64,000 nt of DNA, taken from contig CM069877.1 of NCBI GenBank assembly GCA_036172665.1, forward strand, positions 12,358,501-12,422,500. The letters run 5' to 3'. Below, in pieces: positions 1-12,771 of the stretch. This stretch comes from Prosopocoilus inquinatus (taxonomy: Eukaryota; Arthropoda; Insecta; Coleoptera; Lucanidae). Within the stretch, counting starts at the first letter, position 1. The number at the start of each line of letters is the position of its first letter. The notes under the pieces are model-generated. The model made no database searches, had not been told where the DNA came from, and was given only the letters and a program-made list of their open reading frames with translations. A program made the translations under genes and the position numbers.

Positions 1-666
1 TTAATAACTTTATTAGGTAAGAAAATAAATCGCATGATCACATGACATGACATGATCACGACTTCACAGCACACTTGTTTGCCGTCCAAAGTTCCGCTAG
101 AATACCATGCGACGTCGGGTAAGCGCTACCAACCAAACAACCACCATGCCCTCAACATACCTGCATAGGGGAAAGCCTACCCGACCGGAACGGTCAATGC
201 GAAATTCGAATGTAACACTAACATCCTTCGGGGAAATTCGTAAAAGTTCCTTTTTTTATCTGCATTGCTTCACCATATGATTGGCTGGAAAAATAAAATC
301 CAAACACAATTTAACTGCGGCCTTTCACAATTCACAAAAAAGTTTTTGAGGAAAGGGTCGAACAAACTGCGTTTTTATTTATTTTTATTTTTTATTATTA
401 AGTATGTAATAGCACTCCCTTACGTTTATGTTGGTTTATCAAAGAGCGTTCGTCATACCATCGAGGACGGAAATTTTCGCGCAAAATTACAAGAATGTCC
501 TCTCGTGCGGTAGATAACGCCTTATCTTATTGAGTTGTGATTGATTTAAATCTCGCATCCGCTATGACACAGGCATCAAACAGAATCATTTCTTAATAAA
601 TGCGACTAGAAAAAAAATCAGTTCTCACTTAATCAGACTTTAATAAGCCTGCGGTGAAATATCAGA
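1..666. other. No gene recognised
   Basis: AT-rich sequence with stops in most frames. The longest open frame (265-513, 82 codons) has no recognisable domain, signal or splice context. Confidence 0.5.
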
Positions 667-833
667 TATAGGGTGTTTCGGAAACTCGTAGAAAAAATGC
701 AACCGATGAATATAATGTACTCTTTTTTGTACGAAACAAAATATTAATAAATATTAACGAGATACCGATTTTAAAAAGGGATTTTTAAAAGTGAACAATT
801 TTTTTTCTATGAAGCTGCGAATCACCCTGTATA
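667..833. mobile_element. Short TIR element or remnant
   Basis: Left end tatagggtgtttcggaaact and right end gcgaatcaccctgtata form imperfect inverted termini of the same TACAGGGTG type found many times in the window. Interior AT-rich, non-coding. Confidence 0.45.
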
Positions 834-1198
834 GTCCTTGGCTGAAGAATTTTCTCGTGCGAAATTAAATTCCGCTGAAGCGCGATTTTCCTGCGACATC
901 TTAAAGCGATTCTAAAACTCTGATACACTTATCTTAATTAGCTTTAAAATTCTAACACAATTAGAACTGATTCGCGCCACTTTACTTATCGCTGAAAGCC
1001 TGAATTTGCGAATTTTATTAAGTTACGAACGCTGGCTGCACTGCAAGACCTTCTCCCCCAACTGTTTCATACGATTATACAGGGAAGGCAACTTAAAATA
1101 GCAGTCGTAACAATATTATTATTACTATCCTAATCATCAAAGAAGAAAGTGTACGTATGCAACAAGAGTAAATTAAATCAGATTTATTTTTATTCATT

Positions 1199-1308
1199 CT
1201 TTTTTCTTTCGTAATTTTTTATTTCTTTTTTCTTTCGTAATTTTTTATTTCTTTTTTCTTTCGTAATTTTTTATTTCTTTTTTCTTTCGTAATTTTTTGA
1301 AATACAGT
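1199..1308. repeat. 26-bp tandem repeat, ~4 copies
   Basis: The string ctttcgtaattttttatttc recurs at 1206, 1232, 1258 and 1284, an exact 26-bp period with almost no divergence. A T-rich minisatellite. The flanking 834-1198 and 1309-1459 show nothing recognisable. Confidence 0.9.
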
Positions 1309-1459
1309 CGAACTTCGATAATTTGAGAGACCTAACCTGTAATCTTGATAAGTCGAAAACTTTTTGTAAAAAGCCATGGTTCTATTCTACCTCGAATTCC
1401 TTTCACAGATTTTTTTTAATAAGAAAGTACTTAATAAAGAATAAATAAAAACTAGTGAA

Positions 1460-3560
1460 ATTCAGACTGAAACGAACAGAAATCAATTTCAAATTTCGCG
1501 CCGAAAAAATGCAATTCGAAAAAAAAATACGTAGATGGCGCAGTTGTAAGGACGAACAAACTCTAGGAAATACGCTGAGGTTGAATTCTTTGAGTCACAA
1601 GTCGATTGCTGCTCGTTTAATAAACGCAAGGGGACCGTAAAACAAAAGAACGTTATTGCACGTAACAAACAACAAAACGCAGATTTAATTCAACGGAAAA
1701 CAAAACAAGGTCGACTATTCTGATTCCCGCAGGAAGACATCGTCAAACGAATGCGGAAAATCAATTTCAAATTTCGCGCCGGAAAAAATGTAATTCGAAA
1801 AGAATTACATAGATGGCGCAATTCTAAAGACAAACGAACTGCAGGAAATATGAGGTGATTGGATTCTTTGAGTCGCAGGTCGATTGCTGCTCGTTTAGTA
1901 AACGCAAGGGGACCGTAAAACAAGAGAACGTTATTGCACGTAACAAATAACAAAACGCATAATTAATTCAATGGAAAACAAAACAAGATCGAGTGTTCTG
2001 ATTCCCGGGAGGACATCGTGAAACGAATGCGGAAAATTAATTTCAAATTTCGCGCCTGAAAAAAATGTAATTCGATAGAGAACTACATAGATGGCGCAGT
2101 TGTTAGGACGAACGAACTCTAGGAAATACGCTGAGGTTGAATTCTTTGAGTCACAAGTCGATTGCTGCTCGTTTAATAAACGCAAGGGGACCGCAAAACA
2201 AAAGAACGTTATTGCACATAACAAACAACAAAACGCAGATTTAATTCAACGGAAAACAAAACAAGATCGACTATTCTGATTCCCGCAGGAGGACATCGTC
2301 AAACGAATCCGGAAAATCAATTTCAAATTTCGCGCCGGAAAAAATGTAATTCGAAAAAAGACTACATAGATGGCCCAAATCTAAGGACAAACGAGCTCCA
2401 GGAAATATGAGGAGATTGAATTCTTTGAGTCGCAGGTCGATTGCTGCTTGTTTAGTAAACGCAAGGCGACCGTGAAACAAAAGAACGTTATTGCCCGTAA
2501 CAAACAACAAAACGCAGATTTAATTCTACGGAAAACAAAACAAGGTCGACTATTCTGATTCTCGCAGGAGGACATCGTGAAACGTATCCGGAAAATTAAT
2601 TTCAAATTTGGCGCCGAAAAAAAAACCGTCATGCGACAGAATGTACATAGATGGCGCTCTAGAAATGCGATGGCATTGAATCCTTCAGCTGCAAGAAAAT
2701 TGTTGCCCAATTTAATAAACAAAAGGCGATCGTTAAAAGTGAAAGGAAAGCAAAAGAACGCTGAAGTAAATAACAGCAAAACGCTGTTGAAATCACCGAG
2801 CGAAAAACAAAGGAAGATCGTCGAATCTTATTCCGAGAATGACGCCGTGAAATGAAAATGAACCGAACGTTGAAGATTAATTTCAAATTTGGCGGCGCCG
2901 AAAAGCAACCAACTGTAGTACGACGGAATTTTCATAGATGGCGGCGACGCAACGTAATTCCACAAAGACAAATGCATTTTTTGAACCAAAGGCGTGCGCG
3001 TGAAAAACTACGGACAATATAAATTAAAGGTAAACAAAAGAACACTGCGGCAACAAACAACAAAACGCAGAATTAATTGAGTGAGAAACAAAGGAAGATT
3101 GATTTCATATTTGGCGCCGAAAACCAACTGTAGTCCGACGGAATATTCATAGATGGCGCTGACGCAACGTAAATCCATAAGGAGAAACAAACGCATTTTT
3201 TTAATCAAAGGTGTGTGAAAAACTGCGGCCAATAAAAATTAAAGATAAACAAAAGAACACTGCAGCAACAAACAACAAAACGCAGAATTAATTGAGCGAA
3301 AAACAATTCTTATGTTCGAAGAATGAAATGAAACTGAACCGAATGATGAAGATTAATTTCAAATTTAGCGCCGAAACAGTAGTTCGACGAAGTATTCACA
3401 GATGGCGCTGACGCAACCTAGTAATTTAATAGAGATAAATGACGTCGTGAAATGAAAACGAAGCGAATTCGGAAAACACGCGCCGAGAAAGAGTAATTGT
3501 AGTCCTACGGAAAATTAATCGAAAATGATATTTTAGTTTCGGGGAATTTTACATAGATGC
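1460..3560. repeat. ~280-bp tandem array carrying AGATGGCGC motifs
   Basis: About eight diverged units. Each begins near ATTTCAAATTTCGCGCC and carries a TAGATGGCGC motif about 50 bp later (AGATGG at 1533, 1811, 2089, 2368, 2649, 2936, 3150, 3400; a variant at 3554). Spacing is 278-287 bp for the first six and shorter (214-250) at the end, where divergence is larger. Short open frames on both strands across it (for example 1690-1953, 1931-2224, 2381-2779 minus) are repeats of one another and not genes. Confidence 0.9.
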
Positions 3561-3912
3561 CGCTAGCGCAGCGCAATAAAATTGCAGGCGTAAGTTATCT
3601 TCCGATATACAGATAAATTAATTTATAGAAGATGCAAAGGTCACTCTTTTATTTATTTTTTTATATTTGGATCTCTAATGGCCGTTTGTATAATCAGACT
3701 TTAAGGAAGCTTTAATTTAAAGTGTTTATTTTGAATTTAAATTGTCAGTAATGACAGTACCATTTAAAAATAAAATTCAGTATTACCAACTTAAACAGTC
3801 ATTTTTGTTAAGATGGTTTTGTAGTGAGTCGCCATTGCTCCAGACGGAGACATTCAATTATTTATGATCGCTCTGTACAATTGAGTTTCCTAAGTTTACA
3901 AAAAAATGTATG
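3561..3912. other. No gene; half of a small repeat
   Basis: 3688-3722 (taatcagactttaaggaagc and following) matches the arm of an inverted repeat at 62168-62273. Nothing else recognised. Confidence 0.5.
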
Positions 3913-4413
3913 TACAGGGTGTAACTTTAATGAGGGGCTAAACTTTAAGGGTCAGTTCCTCACACCCAAATATGATAAAAGGTTTATTTGAACATTGGTC
4001 CGCAAACGCATATTTTCTGAGGTATAACAAAATCGTGGTAGGTAGCCACGATTTCATATCTGAAATCTCATAACTTTCCCGAACAACTTTCCCAAATAAC
4101 ATTTCCGCGTATCTTTGAAAATAAGGGTACTTTACTCTTACGTCGATTTCAAACATTTCGATCTCCTCGGTATATGACGATAGATATTCAGATTTTGACA
4201 ACTGTATTTTAGGTTTGGGACGATACGGGAACTTTTATAAAGAATAAATTTTTCTGAGAAATCGATAACAAAAAAGTTTCCCAATTTTTTTCCAGACCCT
4301 GTATCTCAGAAATTATGCGCTTGCCGGCATATGTTTATATGAACTTTTTCTCATAATTCGACGTGAGGAACTAGTCATTGACGTTTATTCCCTCATAAAA
4401 ATTACACCCTGTA
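3913..4413. mobile_element. Foldback MITE, TACAGGGTGTAAC family, copy 1
   Basis: 501 bp bounded by tacagggtgtaacttt and aaattacaccctgta. The inversion continues inward: left arm cagttcctcacacc... and right arm ...gacgtgaggaactagtc pair over ~120 bp. Two other copies lie at 5418-5918 and 62960-63485. It has no coding capacity, and TA at both ends suggests a TA target site. The minus-strand open frame 3938-4201 is an accidental reading of the arm. Confidence 0.8.
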
Positions 4414-5417
4414 TATACATATTTAGGATTACTTATTGTAAACAGCGTAGGAAAACAGTGAACTGAAGTTAGTAGCGACTGATCTAAACTGAACGTATCG
4501 AATTTGTCATCCAGAAGAAAACTGTAATCGCGAGTGACCTCCCGGGTCAAGTATAAAAGGCATGATGCCAATAACAAAACAAAAAACGAAGAATCTCGTG
4601 CGGATAGATAAACACATTCCCAATCTCCACTAGACCACAAACAATTTTCTGCGAAAATAAATCGCGAGATGATAAAACATTTTTAGTGAAACGTGCTCTT
4701 CCTGTGCGTGCAAGTGCGATTGCAGGGCGGTGTTTTCGGGCCTCGCCTCTTTCTGTTTTCTAAATTTAAATTTAAGTGACGAGACCTCAGCAACAAATTA
4801 TTACATCCGAATTTTTTCGTGAACGTTTGGAAACTCGTTGACCTTCTTCCCCCCTGTGTAGTAATAGCATCCGCACGCTCTCCACACCAAACAACAACAC
4901 AAAGCACAATTCCCATTGGATCGCGTTCGCATGCTGTTGTAACTGTGTTTGTCGTTACAATTAATATAATCTGACGCGTTAATTTTTTTTCGTTTGTACT
5001 TCTAATCGGTGTGAACGAACAAGGCACACACACGGTGCGGCGCGGCGATGTGGCAACAAAGTCGCAATCATTTGCGATGTTGTTTAACGAGATTAAATAA
5101 AAAAATGCGCTTTGTTATGTGTATAAAGAAATATCGATTTGTATAAATAGATAAATAAATAAATAAATAAAAGGCAAACCTAGATTATTACGTAACTAAT
5201 CCGCAGATGCAGATACAGGAATGGAAAACATAAAACAAACTAATTACAAGAAAACATAACAAACAACAAATGAAAGGAAATAAAACACTAAGTTTTTTTT
5301 TTAGCAATGTAAAACTGTGTTTGAGGTTATACAGGGTGTAACTTTTATGACGGGACAAAAAGTTGAAATGTCAATTTTGAAATTTTAAAAATTAATGAGT
5401 AAGAAAATGAATTACAA
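4414..5417. other. No gene recognised; partial MITE end
   Basis: Mixed-composition sequence. 5330-5417 starts with tacagggtgtaacttttatg, a broken left end of the neighbouring MITE family, giving a duplicated terminus in front of copy 2. The minus open frame 4683-5033 (116 codons) shows no recognisable domain. Confidence 0.5.
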
Positions 5418-5918
5418 TACAGGGTGTAATTTTTGTGAGGTGGAAAACTTCAAGGACTAGTTCCTCACGTCGAGTTATGAAAAAAAGTTCATATAAACAT
5501 ATGTCGGCAAGCGCGTAATTTCTGAGATACAGGCTCCGGAAAAAAGTTGGGAAACTTTTTTGTTATCGATTTCTCAGGAAAATTTATTCTTTATGAAAGT
5601 TTTCGCATCTTCCCAAATCTAAAATACACTTGTCAAAATCTGAATATCTATCGTCATATACCGAGGAGATCGAAATGTTTAAAATCAACGTAAGAGTAAA
5701 GTATCTTTATTTTTCGCGATACGCGGAATTGTTATTTGGGAAAGTTGTTCGGGAAAGTTATGAAAACTCAAATATGAAATCGTGACTGCCTACGATGATT
5801 TTGTTATATCTCAGAAACTATGCGTTTGCGGACCTATGTTCATATAAACTTTTTTTCATATTTCGGTGTGAGGAACTGGCCCTTAAAGTTTGGCCCCTCA
5901 TAAAAGTTACACCCTGTA
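5418..5918. mobile_element. Foldback MITE, TACAGGGTGTAAC family, copy 2
   Basis: 501 bp, the same length as copy 1, from tacagggtgtaatttttg to aaaagttacaccctgta, in the opposite internal orientation. Shares ccgaggagatcgaaatgttt and the cgtaagagtaaagta segment with the other copies. Confidence 0.82.
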
Positions 5919-6389
5919 TATCACTCTGTCAAATTAGTTTTTCGCTGTGCCACGCGGCAACTGTCACTTTCGGCGGCGGTAATAATAGGAAGCGAAGTTC
6001 GGAACCAAGATAAAATAAAAACGTCGGATTCGCGCCGTCAAAGAAAAAATCGATAACCGTAATGAAGTTGTTAACGATAATGCTGGTTAATCTGCGACAA
6101 ATGTTGCGGATTGAATGTAAAGAGTGACGATAAGGCGTGTAATAAACAAGGAACGAAATCGTAAAAAGGAAGAAAAACTATTTTGTTTATTTTAATTCGA
6201 ATAAATTAATTTGGCTAAAGTTTTTAAAAAAAAAAACAAACAAACTTTGGACGCCCCTCGTATACACGCCGCCTTCTTTCCACGAAGAATAAAATCGAAG
6301 GTCTCTTGTTTCACTTGTTTCGAAGAAGATGAGCAAGTGAACGACTTTTAGCATTTTCGATTCACTTGTACCGGTTGCACTCGTAATCA

Positions 6390-6945
6390 TCTTGTGTTGT
6401 TACAGTCATTTGTTTCTTGTTTTCCTTTTTAAATATCTTTGCAAAGCACCCTTTCGTTTGAATCGATCGTTTTTGTTTTGGTTGAAGCCAACCAGTGCGA
6501 AATGCAACAGCTCTAGTTTCTGCAAACAAAAAAAAATGTGAACAAACCTGTCAAAATATTAATTGGCGTGTGGTTTTTCTTCTTCTTCTTTCTAAATTTG
6601 AAACCTGTCAATTTATTGACTGTCGTTTGCTTCTTTCTTATATCGATTCGAACGAAAACAAGAGATAATAACAAGGTAATAAAAAAGAAAATGAAGAAAC
6701 AAATGACTGCAATAACACAAAGTCATTTGTTTCTTCTTTTTCTTTTTTATTACCTTGTTATTATCTCTTGTTTTCGTTCGAATCGATCGTCAGTTGTTCC
6801 TTTTTTGTTTTCGTTAAAGTCAACGAGTGCAAAATGCGATAGTTTTCGCAAACAAAAAAAATGCGAACAGAAGCTGTCAAAATATTAACTGGCGTGTGCT
6901 TCTTCTTCTTCTTCTTCTTTCTGAATTTGAAACCTGTCAAATTCG
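6390..6945. repeat. ~330-bp direct duplication containing a 67-bp hairpin
   Basis: cagtcatttgtttcttgttt...ggcgtgtg at 6400-6570 is repeated, diverged, at 6720-6900. Between them lies a near-perfect hairpin: arms 6642-6708 and 6721-6787 with one mismatch in 67 bp and a 12-nt loop. The right arm is the start of the second repeat copy, so the left arm is an inverted copy of the same segment. Confidence 0.88.
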
Positions 6946-8130
6946 GTGGAGCTGAAAAAAATTAACCCGATAAACTTGTCGTAATCGTCGTCGTTTATTT
7001 CTTTTTTTTTCCTTCTTTTTAATTTCTTACGAAGTCGATGGGTTTTTGTTTACGATCGTCCGTCGTTTCGTTTGTTTTCGATGAAGCAACATTATGTACA
7101 TATGTATACGCAAAATGCCATCCAGCTCCGTTTTTGATTCGTAACAATTAAATTTGGCTGTCTGAAAACTTTTTGAACGCCTCTCGTATATCATTGTTTT
7201 TTTTTTTAATTTTATTTCGTTTATTTTTTCATTTTATTTATTTTTTTTGACAAAACGAGGTTCGTCTTTTGTTTGCTTCGCAGGGGCGCGTTCAGAAACT
7301 GTATCGGGAGAGCACTTTGGACGTTTAAAACGCAAAGCAAAATGCACAATAGTCCCTTACATGAGAGAGAAAGTATATTACCCAGAGCGCGCTCTTTTTT
7401 ATTCCTGAACGGAGCCCTGCATTTTCGTTTGTAAGCCGGTTAGGAAAATCGAGAATTTTGTTAATAGCCAGCGCACTCTTGATCGTCTTTTTTTTTTTTT
7501 TTCTAGCGTACGTGTTTTTTTTTGTAGAGACGATTGCATTTATTTTGTTTTCTCTTTAGTTAAGGATTTTTTTTAGTAAACTTGAACGTCCCTCGTCTAT
7601 CACGCGTTATTTTTGCTCTCATTTTATTTTATTTTTATTTTTTGGAATTTTTTTTGTCTCGAAAGAAGAAAAGGAAGAATACAAACGCGTTTGACTTTTT
7701 TTTAGGGATTTTTTCCTCGTATAAAAAAGATTGCTTTCGACTTTTTTTTGTTTTGTCTTTGTTGTTGCAAAAAAATAGAAATACGTAATCTCCCGACATT
7801 GTTTTCTTTTTTCGATTGTAAGAGAAAATCGGAAACATTCCTCTTAATGTACACGTGTACTGTCGATTGTCTTTTGTTTCCTCTTTTTTGAAGTGTCATA
7901 ATTTCCATGTCGATGGGCGAACTTTTCGAATTCCAGTGTTGAGTAGGGTGCGAAAGGTTCGTCAGTTCTCATGGAAATGATTTAAACGCAAGACTGTTTG
8001 AAACAGAAGAGCGAGACGCAAGATATGTTAAAAAAATATGAGCGAAGTTGCGCTACAAGAGTACAAGGTATAATTTCTGAACGTAGCCCAACGCATTTCA
8101 ATAATATGTATAGAGACTGCTAGAGGGAGC
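6946..8130. other. No gene; T-rich low-complexity sequence
   Basis: Long T-runs, frequent ttcgtttgtttt-like words, diverged copies of the previous repeat (acgcctctcgtat near 7180, acgtccctcgtct near 7585). Mirrored open frames on both strands at 7582-7908 are low-complexity Phe/Lys-rich artefacts. Confidence 0.55.
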
Positions 8131-8136
8131 AAAAGC

Positions 8137-10246
8137 AGGGTTGCCAGATTGGACGAAATTCCGCCATTTTTGGGCTACAGTTTAGACCTATCTGGCGTTT
8201 AAAAATCTTATTTGGTCCCAGACGCCTGATTTGGGCCACTCTTGTTGTCTTCATAAAACGACAAATAAAACATATATACAGTGCGATCAATAATGAATGT
8301 CCGTACCGCCACTTTAATTTTGTGTTTCTGTTTTTACGTGTCCTGTTCACTACGTGACTTCAGGAAATAAAGATGGTTATTATTATTATTTATTTTTGAT
8401 TATAGGTATTACATGACGGGAATACTTCCAGCATCGTTTTCTTTTGTTTTTTTTTGTTCATTTCCTATTCTTTCTTTCTTTTTTGTTTCTGTTTTGTTCT
8501 GAGGTATTAATGTTTTGCGTTTTATTTTGACCTTTTGTTTCCTGCTAGTTTCTTGACTTGCAAAAGTTTTTGGCCGGAGAAGCACCGTTTTTTTTTTCAT
8601 TTAATTATTTCCTGTTTCTGTACGTTATTTTGTTTTTCTTTTCATGTTTTTCGTGTTTTTCTTCTTTTAATCCGATTGGTTTTCACATTTTATCGTCTCC
8701 TTTTTACAGTTCTCTTCTGTTCCTAGGAGTTTGTTTTTATTTTCAAAAAAACTTTCGTCGATTTTCATTTTTATTGCTCATCGTAGTGTCCTGGTACTTC
8801 TGTCATTTTAAATTCATTTTATGCTGTCGCGTTTCTCTTTTGTTTGTTTTTACCAACTTGACTTTTCACATTTTGTTGGTCTTTTGTTTTGTACAAGATT
8901 TTTTTTAATCTTTAGTCAGGATATTCATTTAGTTTTTGTTCATCTTAGACATCGTTTTCTTTTGTTTTTCTTCTTCTGTTCTTTATGCTTTCGTTGTTTG
9001 TACTTTTCTTCTGATTTTTTGATTGATTTTTTTTATTTTATTGACGCTTGCTTGTAGTTCATCGTTTTTCTTTTGGTTTATGTCTCACTTGTAATCTTCT
9101 TTTGTTTTGCGCCCTATACCTCGTTTCTGTATTGTTTTTGTTTTTATCAAGACATTCATTTGGTTTTTGTCCATCTTAGACGTCAATCTTCTTTGCTAAA
9201 ACTAAAATAGTATAGTAAAATCTTCTTTAGTTTTTTTTTCTTCTGTTCTTTATGCTTTCGTTGTTTGTACTTTTCTTTTGATTGTTTGATTGATTCTTTG
9301 TATTTTATTGACGCTTGCTTGTAGTTCATCGTTTTTCTTTTGGTTTATGTCTCACCTGTAATCTTCTTTTGTTTTGCGCCCTATACCTCGTTTCTGTTTT
9401 GTTTTTGTTTTTATCAAGATATTCATTTGGTTTTTGTCCATCTTAGACATCAATCTTCTTCGTTTTTTTCTTCTGTTTTTTATGCTTTCGTTGTTTGTAC
9501 TTTTCTTCGGATTTTTTGTATTTTATTGACGCTTGCTTGTAGTTTATCGTTTTTCTTTTGGTTTGTGTCTCACTTGTAATCTTCTTTTGTTTTGCGCCCA
9601 TCTCGTTTCTGTTTTGTTTTTATCAAAATATTCACTTGGTTTTTGATCATCTTAGATATCAATCTTTTTTTGTTTTTTCTGCTGTTCTTTATGCTTTCGA
9701 AGTGTGTACTTTTCTTTTGATTGATTGATTGATTGATTTTTTGTATTTTATTAACGCTTGCTTGTTTTTATCGTTTTATCCCACTACACCTCATTTCTGA
9801 TTTGTTTTTGTTTTTATCAGGTTATTCATTTGGTTTTTGATCATCTTAGACATCAATCTTCTTTTGTTTTCTCCTGCTGTTCTTTATGTTTTCGTAGTAT
9901 GTACTTTTCCTTTGATTGATTGATTCACTTTTTGTATTTTATTAACGCTTGCTTGTAGTTCATCGTTTTTTCTTTTGCTCTTCTGTTTTGTTTTTGTTCG
10001 GCTTGGTGTTGTCGATGTTCCTTTGTTTTTCTTTTTTTTCTTTTTTCCTTTCCCTTCATAATTTTGTTCGCTTCAAGATTAAAAAAAAACTTTTTACTTG
10101 TTTTTTATTATGTGTTCTGATTCTTCACATTCCAAATCGGCGATTTTTCGTTTGTTATATGTCTGCGACTTTAGAAAAAAAAAATGGCGCCTACATTTTG
10201 TTAACAAGTTGGCGACATTGCCTGCAAGAAAATTGGCAACCCTGAG
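8137..10246. mobile_element. Candidate TIR element (CAGGGTTGCCA) with internal T-rich array
   Basis: Left end cagggttgccagattggacg at 8137 and right end agaaaattggcaaccctg at about 10229-10246 are inverted. The start of the interior (tttaaaaatcttatttggtc...cctgatttgggc) is shared with 11400-11540. Most of the interior is a tandem array (8880-9990) with units of ~190-270 bp containing gcttgcttgtagttcatcg and tttgcgccctatacctcg. It has no transposase. Confidence 0.6.
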
Positions 10247-11399
10247 CAAAAGTGACATTTTAGTTAAAATGGTTGTCACGCGAGCGACTTCATTGTTAAA
10301 CCGTTTTCGAACGAATCACGCGCTTGTAATTATTAATTCGCTTGTTCATAATTATTGTATGCAAATTCTTTTTGAAAATTGACCCTCGACGTGAGCCAGC
10401 ACTTTTTACTTTCACTGCTTTTCCAGCGTTTAATGACAAAGGACGGCGACGTTTGTAAACGCGGACGTTTATTTACGTTTTATGAAAAATTCTGGGCCGC
10501 TCGGGCGGAGATTATGCAAGTGGCCTTGAATTGTAAGGAAATATTTACAGATTATGTATCATCTCATCTGCTATAGGCGTACATTTCAGATTACGATCCC
10601 GCCGCTGATTTATTTTGCAGCGCACGTGTTGGCATTCCTGAATTTGAAATCTCCTCGGTCCTTCGTAACGTAACTTTCGCACACTCCTGCTGGTTCAAGG
10701 TCGCGGGTAAACGTGATAAAGGACCTTTTTTTTACGATTTACACCAAATGGTTATTGAGCGTTTTCTTTGTTACTTTCGTATGGCTGAAAAAATTCAAAA
10801 GTCATTTCCGGTTTAACCGGAAGTCGTCGCGTTTACATAAGAACTGGAATATGGAAAATAATCTCAGAGAAAGAAAGAGAGAGAGAGACGTAATTATTTA
10901 TAGCAGCGACGTTCTTGGGCTCTTCGAAAGCGCTATCCCCGCTCCAGATTTTTTCGAGGAAATGAGATTTAATTCATAGAGAGACGTGCGGTTAATAAAT
11001 TCTTAATAAATGCAACCGTCGCAGTTGTTACGTGTAGCATGGTGGGGGTACACTTCCCCGTTAAAGGTCATCCCTGATTTATAGCGTACTTCGCTTTCAT
11101 TCATGGAGGTTAAGTAACTGGAGGAGTAACAAGCGAGCGGATTTTCCGACATGCACTCCCCACTTCCGTTTGGCAAAAATAAAGAGCGACAGAGGAACAC
11201 AGCATGTGTGTGACAAGGTGCACGATATTCTACAGTCCGTTCGTTTTGCCATACTAAAAGCCCACTGCCGGGCCCGTTTTCAGAAGTACATTTTATACGG
11301 CACAGCGTTCTTCATATACTCAACCTCAATGTGGAAAGCAATGAATTGCAAACAATTCTCTCGCGAGGATATTCTCGAACTGGGGGAGAATTTTCTTGT
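10247..11399. other. No gene recognised
   Basis: More balanced base composition than its surroundings, with several short open frames (10379-10576, 10713-10979, 11170-11466 plus) but no recognised domain or convincing splice pattern. A (GA)n run lies near 10870. Confidence 0.45.
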
Positions 11400-12771
11400 A
11401 CCACGGTTGCCAGATTTGGCGAAATTCCGTCACTTGGATTACATTTTAGACATACTTGTCGTCTAAAAATTTTATTTGGCGCCTGGTGCCTGATTTGGGC
11501 TACTTTCTTTGTCGTTTTGTGAAGACACATAACGACAAAGAAAGAAAAAATATACAATGCGGTCAGCAATGTCTGTCACTGCTTTAATTTAATTTGTTTG
11601 ATTTGGTTTTTTTGTTCATTTCATATTTTTATCTTACTTTTTTTTTTGTTTTTTTTTTTTTTGAATTTATATTCTGCATTTTATTCACGGTCATTTATTT
11701 TGTTTCTTGCCAGTTTCTCGACTCGCAAGAGTTGTTGCTTTTCATTAATTTATTTTTTGTCTATTCATTTTTCGTTTTTTTCTTTTTCACATTTTTCTTT
11801 TTTTTAAATCGAATTCTTTTAATGACTCCCCTTTACAGTTATTTTCGTTTCCTGCGAGTTTATTTTTATTTGCACAAACTTTTGTCGATTTTAATGTTTT
11901 CTTATTCATTTCAATATCCTAGTATTTATTTCTGTTTTTTTTTTTAATTAATTTTGCGCTGTCCTATTTTTTTTATCAAATTGATTTTTCACATTTTGTT
12001 GATTGACCCTTTTTTTACGTTTTTGTTTTGTACTAGATCTTTCGTCTAGAAACTCACTTGGTTTTTGTTTATGTTAGTCGTTAATCTTCTTTTGTTTTTC
12101 TGTTCTTTATGCTTTCCTAAGTGATTTTTCGCATTTTATAGAGACTTGTTTGTAGTTCATCGTTTTTCGTTTGTTTTGTGTCTCAGTTGTGACCCTCTTT
12201 TAATTTGCGCACTGTTTTTTTGAGGAAATCAGTAGATGGCGCTTCTTATGCTTTGGACGATGAAAAAAGAAAAAAAATTGAAAATTCTTTTAAAATTGAT
12301 CAATTTTTCTTTGGTTTTAGTTCCAAGGGAACTCAATAGATGGTGGTGACTTGGCACTTGTGACCCTTGCTGTGACCAAACCTTGCTTGTTCCGCACTGT
12401 TTTTCGTTTGTTTTTTGTTTTTTTCTTTATAATCGTATTATTGACTTTTTTGCAGTTTGTCTTAATTTTCTACGAATTTTTTAATTCGTCCGGAAAACTC
12501 GTTTCTCGTTGAGCTTGGTGTTGTCAATCTTCCTTTGTTTCTTTTGTTGTTCACTTCGACCTTGTATTTTGTTGCTGTTCTTTCATTTCTCTTTTGTTAC
12601 CTGATTTTTTTTTGATTGGCTTCTTTTGTTTTTTATTTGTTCTGATTTTTGATCGGCGATTTTTTTGTTTTGTTTTTTATTGTTTTTGACTTCAGAAAAA
12701 ATTGGTGCATTTTGGATTCGTTTTGTCAATGAGTTGACGGCATTACCTCCAAGAAATCTGGCAACCCTGTC
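11400..12771. mobile_element. Second candidate CAGGGTTGCCA TIR element
   Basis: Begins ggttgccagatttggcgaaa and ends agaaatctggcaaccctgt, inverted as in the 8.1-kb copy. 11400-12190 aligns by eye to 8137-9060 (shared ttggcgcctggtgcctgatttg-like segment, then cagtttctcgactcgcaag versus tagtttcttgacttgcaaa). The interior is T-rich and non-coding. Confidence 0.55.

Noticed and set aside
1690..2779. Series of 80-130-codon minus-strand open frames
   Set aside because: They translate the same 280-bp repeat in successive units (for example LLFVTCNNVLL-like strings), have no domain and overlap each other.
4683..5033. 116-codon minus-strand frame with His/Cys/Arg
   Set aside because: No recognisable domain or splice partners, and it lies between repeat elements.
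8535..9579. Several Phe-rich plus-strand frames up to 116 codons
   Set aside because: T-rich satellite; the frames repeat with the array period and include frameshifts.
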